A DNA stretch of 64,000 nucleotides from Agelas oroides. Taxonomy: Eukaryota > Porifera > Demospongiae > Agelasida > Agelasidae. The notes under the pieces were generated by a model. The model saw only the letters and a program-made list of their open reading frames with translations. It was not told the DNA's origin and did not search any database. Shown piece after piece: positions 21,551 to 31,879 of the stretch; position 1 is the stretch's first letter, and each line of letters opens with the position of its first letter. The position numbers and the translations under genes were made by a program. The DNA is taken from NCBI GenBank assembly GCA_949130485.1, contig OX422183.1:29502316-29566315 (forward strand). The letters run 5' to 3'.

Positions 21551-23145
21551 GTGATGTGACAAAACCTCAGAACATGAGTGAATCACTACAACTGCACATG
21601 ATCTCTCTAAACCACAGGTTGACAACCTGTGGTTTAGACTATATGGATGGGTCAGAATTAGAACTTCGGATACGTATTGCTTCACCATCATTTCAACAGA
21701 GATGTCAACACAAAATTAACTGCTTATTTATAGTCACAAACAGTATACATAATGTAAGCACAACTCTTATTTTATGCATATATGTTCTTGCAGGTAATGG
21801 TATAGATTTGCAAAAGTTAACTTTCTTCCTTTCTTTGTGCAAGAACCGCCAGTGCTTCATCTGTACAACCATAAAGCCATATTGTGTCAAGACCAGACCT
21901 TTCTCCTAACAACAGGCGCCATCGGTTATGCCAACTATCTTCGCCAACATAAGCTGACTTTAATACTCGGTGGGTTGAAGGGTCAATTTCAGACCTTCCA
22001 TGGCACACGCGATAGTTATCAAAAACAAGCATCATTCCGGGTCGCAGAACAAATCCCTGCTTGTACTTTGGATCAGCTAGTAATGTTTGTAGTTTCTTGT
22101 ATGCATCATAGTACTTCATAATAAAGTTATCATCGTGGGATACTAAACTAAGTCCGACATCTTTTCCTGGACGAATGCGAACCCACTTGATGTTGTTTCC
22201 ATCCATGTTGACTACTGGTTCTTCATACATGAAATTTCTCTGGTACATCCGTACTTCTGAAGGGTCACACTCTTCCTCAATAGTCAATCGATGGCGTGCA
22301 CGCCTTAGAGGTGTTGTACTCAGAACATGAAATGTTTCCGGATACTCTTGCCTTAAATCTTCAAGCACCTTAAAAGCATCTACAAAGAACGTTTTTGTGT
22401 CCAGCTTGGGTGCACTCAATTCAGTACAGAGAAAAGCACCGAGTTTAGGATGGGGAGAATAATCAATGTAGTCATTGTGCATTTCAAGATTCTTTACAGC
22501 ATAGGACAACTGTACTGATTTGGTTTTGGGTGTGGCTTGAAGGGTGCAAACATCAATAGGATGGTATAACCTCTTCCATAGAGGTCCAACCATTGTTAGA
22601 AAATCAACTATACCCTTCTCAGTAGGTGGACACCCATGGATGCGAATCACTCCCCATTTTCGTAGGTCTTTCATCCACGACTGAAACCGCTCCACCTTTG
22701 TGGAGAATTCATGCTGTGGTAGCTCATTCTCATTAGTCCATAGAACCCTCTCCTCAATTATGGATCTGGAAAGCTTTGGTAAGCTTTGAGCATCTTGTAC
22801 TCTCAGCCACGGGACAATGAAACTCGTAGTGTGGTCCTCCCATTGGACTCGAATGTTCTCTTCTGCTCCTTGGTCAGTAATATGCTCAGCTGCGACGATC
22901 GGCAGACCTTTCATGATGAAGTCAGAATGCTCAGGGTGGTACTCACACGAATCATGAAAAAACTGCGGGTCTCGCACCGACGCTCGCAACCACGTACTTG
23001 GGTAGGCACTCTCAGTTCCGTCTCCCCACGTCACCCTCAGCAGTCGTGGAAAGTGAGACAGCGCTCTCACACTAAAGCTAGTTCGAAGCATCTTTAGTAC
23101 AATATAAACTGGACTATATAATGGACTGAACTACAACACGTATAG
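21551..23145. repeat. Segmental duplication, copy 2 (partner 15231-16915)
   Basis: Collinear with copy 1. In its 3' flank is a perfect 14-bp hairpin (21607-21637, CTAAACCACAGGTT and its complement) that copy 1 lacks. Confidence 0.9.
21817..23091 (-). CDS. Gamma-butyrobetaine/trimethyllysine dioxygenase-like protein, paralogue 2 (HxD intact)
   Basis: A single uninterrupted frame of 424 residues, differing from paralogue 1 at roughly 26 positions by eye, mostly conservative. The iron-binding triad is complete: H205 and D207 in MHNDYIDYSP, and H364 in FDNYRVCHGR. An N-terminal GBBH-like domain (about 17-100) precedes the TauD-type catalytic domain. Known relatives use Fe(II), 2-oxoglutarate and oxygen to hydroxylate gamma-butyrobetaine (cytosol) or trimethyllysine (mitochondria) in carnitine synthesis. 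The N-terminus MLRTSFSVRALSHFPRLLRV is arginine- and serine-rich and lacks acidic residues, which could be a mitochondrial presequence. That would favour the trimethyllysine type, but this is weak evidence. The C-terminus is EES, two residues shorter than in paralogue 1. The gene is intronless, as is its twin, so both may descend from a retrocopy. This copy is the better candidate for an active enzyme. Confidence 0.94.
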   Translation of the reverse strand: MLRTSFSVRALSHFPRLLRVTWGDGTESAYPSTWLRASVRDPQFFHDSCEYHPEHSDFIMKGLPIVAAEHITDQGAEENIRVQWEDHTTSFIVPWLRVQDAQSLPKLSRSIIEERVLWTNENELPQHEFSTKVERFQSWMKDLRKWGVIRIHGCPPTEKGIVDFLTMVGPLWKRLYHPIDVCTLQATPKTKSVQLSYAVKNLEMHNDYIDYSPHPKLGAFLCTELSAPKLDTKTFFVDAFKVLEDLRQEYPETFHVLSTTPLRRARHRLTIEEECDPSEVRMYQRNFMYEEPVVNMDGNNIKWVRIRPGKDVGLSLVSHDDNFIMKYYDAYKKLQTLLADPKYKQGFVLRPGMMLVFDNYRVCHGRSEIDPSTHRVLKSAYVGEDSWHNRWRLLLGERSGLDTIWLYGCTDEALAVLAQRKEES

Positions 23146-23149
23146 CTGC

Positions 23150-24630
23150 CTGCCTAGTCTTGACTTGTGCCCAGACGGTAGACCCCTTTCGAGAAGCATA
23201 GCCTGGCCTAGAGGAATTCAATCAGTCACGCTACCACGTGATAATCCAACTCCATGTGGTGACATCACAATTTGTAATGTTTATTCGTTGCGCATTGCGC
23301 GCGCGGACCCGGCTTGTAGGTAAACATCATGTACAGCTTGCTATAGTTTTACGGGTCATGGTTTTATACTTATAGTAACTCTGTGAACTAAATGCAGCAT
23401 AATTTCTGGACCTGAAGAGGTTCAGTACTTTTTTCATGCCTTTTTTCTAGCTTGTGAGCTCAATAATATTATACCTACAGTGCAACAGCTAACTGGCTGT
23501 AATTCCTGGTTATAATTCATCTACATGCTGTGTGAGTTACTAGTCTAGTCTTTCACGCTCAGGTCTAGCTTCACCAGTCTAGTGAGCCGTGTGCAGATTT
23601 TTTTATAGTAAGTTCTAGTTTGCCGCGATGTGATGAACTAAACGTTTACCTACAATCTGAGCAAATTTTGTGTGAGCATCTTGGGGTACGGTTTCACTTG
23701 ACCGCATTATTTAAGATACTAGAAACTTGTCCCTCAGCAAGAAAACTGCTCTTGCAAACTGAATCATGCACAGTGCAATCTGTCGAAGTGTACTCCCAAA
23801 GTAATCTCATTGCCATCATCTCAAAAACCACAAATGTCTCATGTCCTGAGTAACATTTCTTGTCAAATGGAATGGTGCTTACTGCACAAAGAATGTCATA
23901 ATTGCATTTAACATCTTGATCTCAAAATGCCGACGGTTTAGTGCTTGTGCATCATGAGTCACAAAAGATCAAGAAGGCCGTAAACTTTATTGGGCCACTG
24001 GTAACAAGGTACTAGACACATTCTCTACGATTCAATATACGACAATCTGTTGCTTATGCCATGCTAACATAATTATGCCTTCTGTAATCTGATTGGAGCT
24101 CTCAAATTCGAGAGTAGCTCCGTCCAAAGCGACAAAAATGTCACTCAGCACACCAGACCCTCTTTATATACACATACGTGAAGGTTTGGGCACGAGACTA
24201 CTCCCAAATGTGTTACGCTGTTCCTGGTCTCTGCATCCGAACTCTGTCCTCAATCTCCATCTGAGGCACTCTTGCACGTTTGCTTACAGTCAAACTGGAA
24301 GAACATTTAGCATCTTCTTTAAGTTTACCTTGCTCCTCCCTATCACAAAAGCCTCTCTGCCCCTAGTTTCCATGACTATGTTCTCGTTTGGGGTACAGTG
24401 TGTGTCAAATTGCTTCACAGACAAACTAGCATAAGCCAGATGCTAAGACACTTATCCTGGTTTCTATCCAACTTTTAATATGCTGCTTGCAGTTTCTGCT
24501 CTGGAAACAGCAAACAGCCAACGATGTGTATATGACTACATGCCCTGAGTTAGGCTTGCAGCATAACTCATTTCCAGGCTCCACTAATAGGCTTGCAATA
24601 AAACAAGTGAGGATACACTAAGAGTCTGGG
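23150..24630. other. Gene-free stretch
   Basis: Apart from a CpG-rich patch near 23290-23320, nothing stands out. Short open frames at 23620-23853 and 24093-24434 match no family I know. Confidence 0.45.
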
Positions 24631-24631
24631 A

Positions 24632-24945
24632 ATATACGTACATTTACATCTTCTGGTGATATCCGTTATGATAATCGGAGTTATGCGGTTGTCGTAAACG
24701 AAAGAGCTGTGCCAGACGGCAGATTTCGGCACCATCTGTTCCAAGCTGTGTTATGCGAATGACCTATCCTTCAAGATACGTGGATTTCAGGTGTTCAAGG
24801 GTCCACACAGCTGAAAATTCTCACATGATGGCTTGGAACAGATGGTGACGAAATCTGCCGTCTGGCACAGCTCTTTCGTTGTACGACAACAGCATAACTC
24901 TGATTATCATAACGGATATCACCGGGAGATGTAATGTACGTATAC
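24632..24945. mobile_element. Foldback MITE with ~116-bp arms
   Basis: The arms 24632-24748 and 24829-24945 are inverted copies, about 90% alike by eye. They share GGTGATATCCGTTATGATAA, AACGAAAGAGCTGTGCCAG and CACCATCTGTTCCAAGC. The loop is about 80 bp. Ends read TATACGTACAT. No transposase and no clear target duplication. Confidence 0.85.
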
Positions 24946-25109
24946 AAAATCTGTATACTTGCACTACCTCCTCTGAGCATGGTGTGCGCATGGGTTACTA
25001 AAGCCCCAGTTCCTAAAGCGCCTGGCACACGCAATTTAATGTTGCGAGTGCAGACCACTCGCAAACATTTATCCACCGTGAAAATTATACAAACAGTTGA
25101 AATGGCATC

Positions 25110-25200
25110 AGATCACTCCTCGCACGCTCCAAAGTTTCAAAAGATTTTGGGGGGGAGCATGCCCCCGGACCCCCCTAGGTAGAATGTGGGCCCCCCCTGC
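25110..25200. repeat. GGGGGGAGCATGCCCCC repeat fragment
   Basis: GCTCCAAAGTTTCAAAAG, then GGGGGGGAGCATGCCCCC and GGACCCCCCTAG. Near-identical words are common ends of dispersed elements in marine invertebrates, to my knowledge. Only a fragment is present. Confidence 0.45.
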
Positions 25201-25204
25201 TTCT

Positions 25205-25490
25205 TCAACCTAGAATCACCAGTGCCGCCCACGTCACTGACAATGGTCTGATACCAACGGAACATCAGTAGGGGGGGTGCACTTTGTAAATGTGATACTG
25301 ATGTTCTGAGTTGTTCTCCCCTTACAGTGGTCTGACTGGGTATCCCTGTGGGAGTGAGCAATTTACAACCTGAGGGGAAGCAGGCCCTGTAACCACAATG
25401 GTCTGACGATGCTGTAAGTCACTATGAAGGCACATGAGGGGAAACTGCCCTGGTGAACTTGGACCCACAATGATCTGATCGACCACATTC
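25205..25490. repeat. Dispersed repeat, family CCACAATGGTCTGAC, copy 2
   Basis: Highly similar to 12280-12580 and in the same order: GACAATGGTCTGAYACCAACGG, AACATCAGTAGGG, GTGATACTGATGTTCT, TATCCCTGTGGGAGTGAGCA and GCAGGCCCTG. Small indels separate the copies. Confidence 0.85.
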
Positions 25491-25869
25491 ACCCAAAGCC
25501 CTCAGAAAATCTGCAAGGTGGTGCACTTCAAAAATATGATGGAAAGTTTCATGATTGTGATCCCAATGCCATTGGCAACCCACTACATGCTAGAGAAGTT
25601 TTTAAAGTCACTAAACGCATTACGTAAAATTTATGAGAGTGCCAGTTATAGGCAGATGATAACTATCGAGCATGTATGTACATGTTGAAACTTTGCAGGC
25701 ACTCGTGGACCCATGTGTGCTATTCCTCCACTCTATCCATGCTTGTTAGCTAAGTGCTTCAAGGCACATAGGTGGTCTCAAACCCAAACTCCGCCCTCTC
25801 ACTTGTACACAAATAACTTGCAAACCAGAGGTTGATTATTGATGGTGGATTGGTGGTCCAAATGCATTG

Positions 25870-27351
25870 CCCCTCCTCAGAGGGCGGTAGTGTTTCAGAG
25901 CTACCAGGTTCTAACTCGAAGTCCGGGGATAATTTTACAGTGACAACAAAATTTTACTTCCCATTTCTCTCTATAGCACAAGTAGAATTGCCAAAGGTGA
26001 AATTGCTGTTCGCTGAGAGGACTGCTCCACCATACTGTGCGAAATTATTCCAAAATTGTGTTGTTCCTAATAAGATTATGGAACTAGACACCACATGGAT
26101 TGCAGCACCTTCTGGGTTTGTTCAGTTCAGTGAAGTTGATAGTGGTCTCGTTGCTGCAGAATTGTGTTCTAAACATTTTTGCCACTGACATTCATTTTGC
26201 TAGCTTGAATATAAATTGCTCCACCCTCATGACGTGCACTATATATCTTGAATGAAATGATTTGTACATTTCATGTTGATTTGGGTATCTTCCATATACA
26301 TTGCTCCACCAGTAAGTGCTGAATTTCTTTCAAAGGTTGTTTCCAGCTATATTTAATGTGCTGTATATAGCAGTTAAGCCACCCCCTGCATTTATTGCAG
26401 AATTGGCAGTAAAATGACTGTGCATTCCAGATAACTGCAAGAATGAGTATAGTCTTCCTCCTGTCATTCCTTTGTTGCTGTAAAACAATGAGCTCCCTGA
26501 CAGAAATGACCTGCACAATTCCATAAACATTCCTCCTCCTCTCTCTGCTTCATTGTCTTGAAAGCTATTGGATCCACTTACTTTGATGTACCATTATCTC
26601 ATCCATAGATTCCAATACACCTATTCCACCACCATCCTTCACAGCTGAATTTCTCTCAAATGTTGTATTACCCAGAAAAGTTCACATCACTTTTTTTTCC
26701 TGTAGCTATTCCACCGCATACCCGGTAGCTAAATTCCCCTCAAAAGTGCTGCTACCACCAAAGCTAACAACGTTTTTGCTATGTGCGGATATTCCACCAC
26801 AATGCCTAGCTAAATTCCCCTCGAAAGTGCTGCTACCACCAAAGCTAACAATGTTTTTGCTATGTGCGGATATTCCACCACAATGCCTAGCTAAATTCCC
26901 CTCGAAAGTGCTGCTACCACCAAGGCTAACAATATTTTTGCTATGTGCAAAATATCCCACCACCATGCCTAGCTACGTTGCCCACAAAACTGGTTCTACC
27001 ACTGAAACTCAAATCACAATTGTCACTTGCATGTATCCTGCCACCATCCTGCTGAGTTCTCCTCAAAACTTGTACGTAGTACCACTGAAGTTCACACTAC
27101 TATTGTCCGGTACAGATATTCCACCATTCCCACCATGCAGCTGAATTCCCTGCAAAAGTGGCCCTACCAATGAAGCTAATATCACTATTCTCCAATGCAA
27201 TATTCCACCACCATAAAATGTAGCCGAGTTCCTTCTGCTTAACCATGCTACCACTGAAGATTACAGAACTATTTGACTCAGCATACATTCCACCACTGAA
27301 AAAAACTACATTCCCATCAAAAGTGGTATTCCCACTGAGTGAATGGCACAT
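25870..27351 (-). pseudogene. Pmp-like right-handed beta-helix repeat protein, decayed
   Basis: The minus strand encodes many copies of a ~27-residue repeat with the pattern S..FSGSSTF.GN.A..(C)GGI. From the 5' side: SLSGNTTFDGNVVFFSGGMY, FIGRATFAGNSAA, then three almost identical 81-bp units (26731-26966) giving FGGSSTFEGNLARHCGGISA. Further repeats follow after frame breaks: HFTANSAINAGGG near 26400, NSALTGGAMYMEDTQINM near 26290, and FWNNFAQYGGAVL near 26010. This is the GG(A/I)...F..N pattern of polymorphic-membrane-protein/adhesin beta-helices. Such proteins are usually secreted or surface-exposed. Frame shifts and stops occur between most repeats. It is therefore a pseudogene, unless each repeat is a tiny exon, for which I see no consistent splice signals. 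Confidence 0.7.
26731..26966. repeat. 81-bp tandem repeat (three units)
   Basis: AAATTCCCCTCRAAAGTGCT starts at 26731, 26812 and 26893. The units are nearly identical and in frame, so each adds exactly one 27-residue beta-helix turn. Confidence 0.9.
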
Positions 27352-27359
27352 TAGTTAAC

Positions 27360-29235
27360 AACAGTACAATCAAGTTAACCAAACCCTGGATGCCTGACAG
27401 TTTTCCCTATTAGGGGTTTCCATGACAGGGTCTACTGAAGACTCAACAAGACTCAACATGAACACTATAGTCAATCAGGTTTCCAACTGTATAGGCTGTG
27501 GAGCGGCACTTGTAGCTTATCAAGCCATTAGATCAAAGGCCCTAAAACTGCAATAACAGTTGTAGTGCATGATGGCTAAATTCAAAACTTGTAATCCCTC
27601 AGGATGTAGATAATGTATCGTGCAACATGGAATGACATTATTGGGATGATACTAAGGAAATATCTTGCAACACAATGACAACACAAAGCCACTGAAACAA
27701 CATTACACTAAACGTACATAAACTCATTGCCACCCAAAATCAGGTGCACAATACATACAGAGAGACTGAGAGATCCACATTTCCTGCCAAGTTCTTTGTG
27801 CATGATGTAGAAGTTATAAAGTAATGTCACAAGGTACTTAGAGGTGTGTACATACTAAACTACTGAACAGAGTGATATTATATACTGACTTGGAGCCAAA
27901 TAATACATGTCACTTATTGGATTAGTAGCACATTCTACAGGGTCATCGGTTTGTTTCCTTCTAATAAACAGTAAATTCTTTACAATGGGTAGTCATATAT
28001 ATGTCGCCTGTTCAAGTGTTTGCAACCGTGATCAAGATTTTGATTGGCAAATATTCTGCTTGATCATTTTAGTTTGTTGAACAACATTGTGGCCAAACAA
28101 AAGTAGCTAACACAGGGTCAGATAAAATAGCAGCAACTTTTGTGTCACTAGTTTCACCTTTGAAGGAACTTGTCAATTAAGTGCAGGGTGTAATGGTTAC
28201 TATTACACTTGCTCAACATGCCACCATACAACAGACTCCCACTCTACCAGAGTACCGCTTATAACGCTGAGTACGGACTGCGTGGGCAATAATTCGATTA
28301 TCATAAAACCACGCATAGTATGTCACGGGTGCACGTGATCAGATCTTCCAGGCTCTCTCCCCGCTTTTCGGCATGGGAGCAGCCTGGGTACGAGGCTAAC
28401 TCTTTCCAGCATTGTTGCCTTCAAAACTTAGGTTGATACTTCTTATCTCTTAGCTCTCAGTCACTTAGTTTGATGAACAACATTATGGCCACACCTCCTC
28501 AGTACCGTTTATCCATTGATTCTTGCAGTCATTTCAGAGGTCACCTTGATGCTGTCTTGTTAAGGACATGGATTGTTTGATTGCATTTTGATCTCAGTTG
28601 CAAACGCTTCAGTACGTGATGTAGCTACAAGTTACTACCTTTTGCTTTTGGGTATAGCTATTAGCTGGAAACACATGCACATATATCACTGTAAAAACAG
28701 TTGTCTCAGTTGCATTGGTGTGTGACCAAGGAATGCTACCAAATAGGTTTCTTGAAAGTTCCTTGAGGAGTTTCTTATTCAGTCAAATTAGTCACTTCCT
28801 TTCAGATGATCTATTGGCTACATTCCTGAAATTTCTACCGAAAACATGCAACCGAGGAACTTGTCTGGAGCCACACATGAAAGATCAAGGAAACACCAAG
28901 CCTCACCAGAAATGCTGATTTATTAGCCTTATGAAAGGAGATACCAATTACACAAAAGGAGAAGCTCCATAAATACATATTGAGTGAAATTGGAGCTTGA
29001 ACTTGTATGATGTGTTACACACCCAAAAGGAATGCAACTGGTTAAAGCAACCCACACATCTTTACAGTACACTAGCGGAGCCCTTGATTGTACCAAGAAT
29101 AAGATATGCAAGTATATACAATGATGCTTTCGTGTTGGTGGGTAATTTGATCATGCATGCATTCACAGTACAAAGCAGGCAATAGGTTTGCATAGTCTCA
29201 TGCCCAGCCCAAGTATGCCTCTCGGCAGTTAGTGG
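27360..29235. other. Gene-free stretch
   Basis: No gene recognised. It includes a truncated CCTCGTTCCCAGG-family end at about 28345-28400 and a dispersed repeat at 28690-28920 (separate entry). Confidence 0.5.
28690..28920. repeat. Dispersed repeat, CCAAGGAATGCTACCAAATAGG family
   Basis: CCAAGGAATGCTACCAAATA, GGCTACATTCCTG.AATTTCTACC and GGAAACACCAA recur as an inverted copy at 40200-40420 and in part at 34350-34560. The origin is unknown. Confidence 0.7.
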
Positions 29236-29239
29236 GTGG

Positions 29240-29889
29240 TAGCTTCGTCCCCAGGCCCCACCTGAAAAATTGGGAAAAGGGCCTGCTCACACTTGGAAAA
29301 TTTCTCATATGCACTGAGTCAGCATATTGTGTAACAATTACATGGCTTACATGATCACATGGTAGCCAGCTACTGTCTACAGTACTGAAGGGCGTTTCAA
29401 AGCTCTAATCTGGTTGGTCGGGTTAGGGTTGAGTTATGGTTAATTTAGGCTTTTGTTATGGCAACGGCACATATCCGCATATAGTTGTGTATAATATATT
29501 GACCAATAGGGCGTTTTGAAAAGTACTTCAGGATAGCTCGTTACTGTTGACAATGGGGTTACAGAGTTGGTGAACAGCCACAGATCTCGCCAAGGAATGA
29601 CAAGAACAAAATCTGGGAGTCGAGAGTACTATAGCCTATCAGGTGTAAATGTGCTCTAAGTGTCTGAATTCAAGATCTATGAAGAGTCTGTTATCCTCGC
29701 ACCAGTTTTCAAATGGTCTTGAAACGATACTACTACTTTCATGTTGTCATGAATTTAGTAATTAGTGATGGATGAATGTGATTCGTCTACTCCAAATGAA
29801 GACTGGTGACACAGCACATATGGGAATTTTTGCAAGTGTGACCAGGCCCTTTTCCCCCATTTTTGGGGTGGTACCTGGGGACGAGGCTA
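29240..29889. mobile_element. 650-bp element with ~85-bp terminal inverted repeats, CCTCGTTCCCAGG-related ends
   Basis: The left end TAGCTTCGTCCCCAGG and the complement of the right end, TTAGCCTCGTCCCCAGG, continue into matching GGGAAAAGGGCCTG, TCACACTTG and CATATG sequences for about 85 bp. The termini resemble the short hairpin MITEs, so this may be a longer relative. The interior has no transposase. No target duplication is evident. Confidence 0.75.
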
Positions 29890-30655
29890 AGATGTTGGTG
29901 TCTGGGCATGCATGAGATGTTTTGCAGTAGAAGGATACAGCTGTCTATCCACTTGACAAGCATCAACCTGTGGCAGTCAGTAATCAGTGGGCAATACACC
30001 TGGACAGGGCACTGCAACGATTTGGAAGGACACAGTCCATCATAATCACTTTGTTCCATCATCACATATCACACTTGAACTGCCCAATTCAGAATTGTGT
30101 TCATGTTTACCGAAGTGAAATAGTTACAAAATCTTGTCCATCTCAACACAGGATGTCGGTGAATCAGATAGTCTCTCTCCCAATAAGAACGTTTGAGGCA
30201 TGCACTAGAGTTGCCATTTACCATGAAGAGGTCCAGTAGCTAAACTTCACGGTAAATATGATCAAACATTACTGTTGTGGGTATCTTACATGTAACTACC
30301 ACTAGATATTTGGACTAGGTTGTCCCATTATGCTCATCTGTTGCTGTCTCAGTCTGAAAATGTTTGGCTTTACTGCTTTGGAGTATACCCATGAATTACT
30401 ACGTTTAGTGGACACTATAAAGCTATTTATCCCATCACTGTTTCTTTAAAATTGCCATCTTGTTGGTGTCTGTCGAGGCTCCTGGTTATATTATTTCCAA
30501 TACATAAATATTTATTACTACCAAAATTTAATTGTCGTTTTCCGAGTGTTGATTTAGGTTAATACAGAGTCTAACTCTGCTAATTTAAAGAATGCTGTAG
30601 TTGTAATAGTACTCAATTAATGGCTGGTGACTAAATCAGCTACCTTGCCAGCAAT

Positions 30656-30739
30656 TAGCCTCGTTCCCAGGCTCTCCCCGCGCTTTTCCGTACTGCAAGC
30701 GACGGAAAGCTGGGCGGGGCCTGGGAACGATCGAGGCTA
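30656..30739. mobile_element. CCTCGTTCCCAGG hairpin MITE with 9-bp target duplication
   Basis: The 84-bp element TAGCCTCGTTCCCAGGCTCT...CTGGGAACGATCGAGGCTA is flanked by GCCAGCAAT at 30647-30655 and 30740-30748. The right arm has a 4-base insertion (ATCG) in the CGAGG word. This copy and the one at 38296 define the 9-bp duplication. Confidence 0.9.
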
Positions 30740-30898
30740 GCCAGCAATGCGAATTACCAACAAGGGAAGGATATACTCATACAACTGTAGTAATCAAGTA
30801 ATTTGCTGACTCAGAAACAGCGATTTGGTTTGCATGCATGTATCAGCTTTTTTATTCCGTCCACTCATAGAATCACTAGCCTTGAGGGTTTCCAAGGT

Positions 30899-30960
30899 TG
30901 TGGAGTACAATACACCTTAAATTGACTAGTGGAGTACAATACACCTTGAATTGACTAGTG
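30899..30960. repeat. 29-bp tandem duplication
   Basis: GTGGAGTACAATACACCTTR followed by AATTGACTA occurs twice head to tail with one base difference. Confidence 0.85.
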
Positions 30961-31106
30961 GAGACAACAGAACGACACCGCTTTCTCCTGCATGGCTGGC
31001 ACTATAGCTAGCAATATAGGCTGATCTTTGTTGGTAAGAGTCATTACATGAACGCCCATCCAGAGTACTGCAAACAACGAGCTAGTTTATAATTCTGAGC
31101 TAAACA

Positions 31107-31875
31107 GGTGTTACAGTGATACGTGTTCCCCCGGGGAATGTGTGCCCCCGAACACATTCCCCTAGTGATATCCATTCCCCCAAACAGATATCACTGGTAT
31201 ATTTGGCAACATTAGCGTCAGTGATATATGTTTCCCAGGGTTAACTGTTCCCCCATGATAAGTCCTGTCTTGGGATAAAGCTACTTTCTTACCTTAGACT
31301 GTCTTACCTTAGACTTCCTGCATGACATTTATATCATGCAGGAAGGGACAGTCTAATGTTCAGTACCCTTTAGATATAATTGTACTTGTATAATGTAAGA
31401 AAGTGATATCAAGTGTTTCATATGAATTTAAAGAAAGCAGAGTACATGCAGATGCAAGGATGCAGCAAGAGTCAGAAGTAGCTAGTTACTTTGAAATGCA
31501 TGCAAGAGGTTGCTACATTGTGGAGGTATATTATCACGTGGACCAGCAAGAAGATGACTCTAAAAAATAACGAAGAGAGCCAGAACAGAAACTGATTCCT
31601 ATAACATCCTTCTTCGTATCAAACATAGTATAGTTGAGAAATGCTTTGGTATTAGCCTTCATCCATTCTTGAGGTGCTTGGATGAAGAACAAGCCCACTA
31701 TAAACCCTTCAGTCACTGTCAATATCATGCAGGTGTAAGCTTTGAAGATGGAAACACATATCTTTGCAAGGGGAAACTCCTGACCCTAGTGATATCTGTT
31801 TGGGGAACAGATATCACTAGGGAAATGTGTTTGGGGGAACACATTTCTCGGGGGAACACATATCACTGTAACACC
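31107..31875. mobile_element. Foldback element with internally repetitive inverted repeats
   Basis: The left arm (31107-31200) and the complement of the right arm (31776-31875) share GGTGTTACAGTGATA, GTGTTCCCCCGRGRAATGTG, ACACATTYCCCTAGTGATAT and ATTCCCCCAAACAGATATCA. Each arm contains smaller palindromes (GTGATATC...GATATCAC, TGTTCCCCC...GGGGGAACA). A hairpin at 31311-31349 lies in the interior, as does a 64-residue minus-strand frame (31534-31728) that I do not recognise. No clear target duplication. Confidence 0.8.
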
Positions 31876-31879
31876 GGCT

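Noticed and set aside
25870-27351. Bacterial contamination, because of Pmp-like repeats
   Set aside because: The segment is continuous with animal-type repeats on both sides and has the same base composition; beta-helix repeats of this type also occur in animals.
29395-29450. Second telomere-like patch (GGGTTAGGGTT)
   Set aside because: Only about two units; too short to separate from chance.
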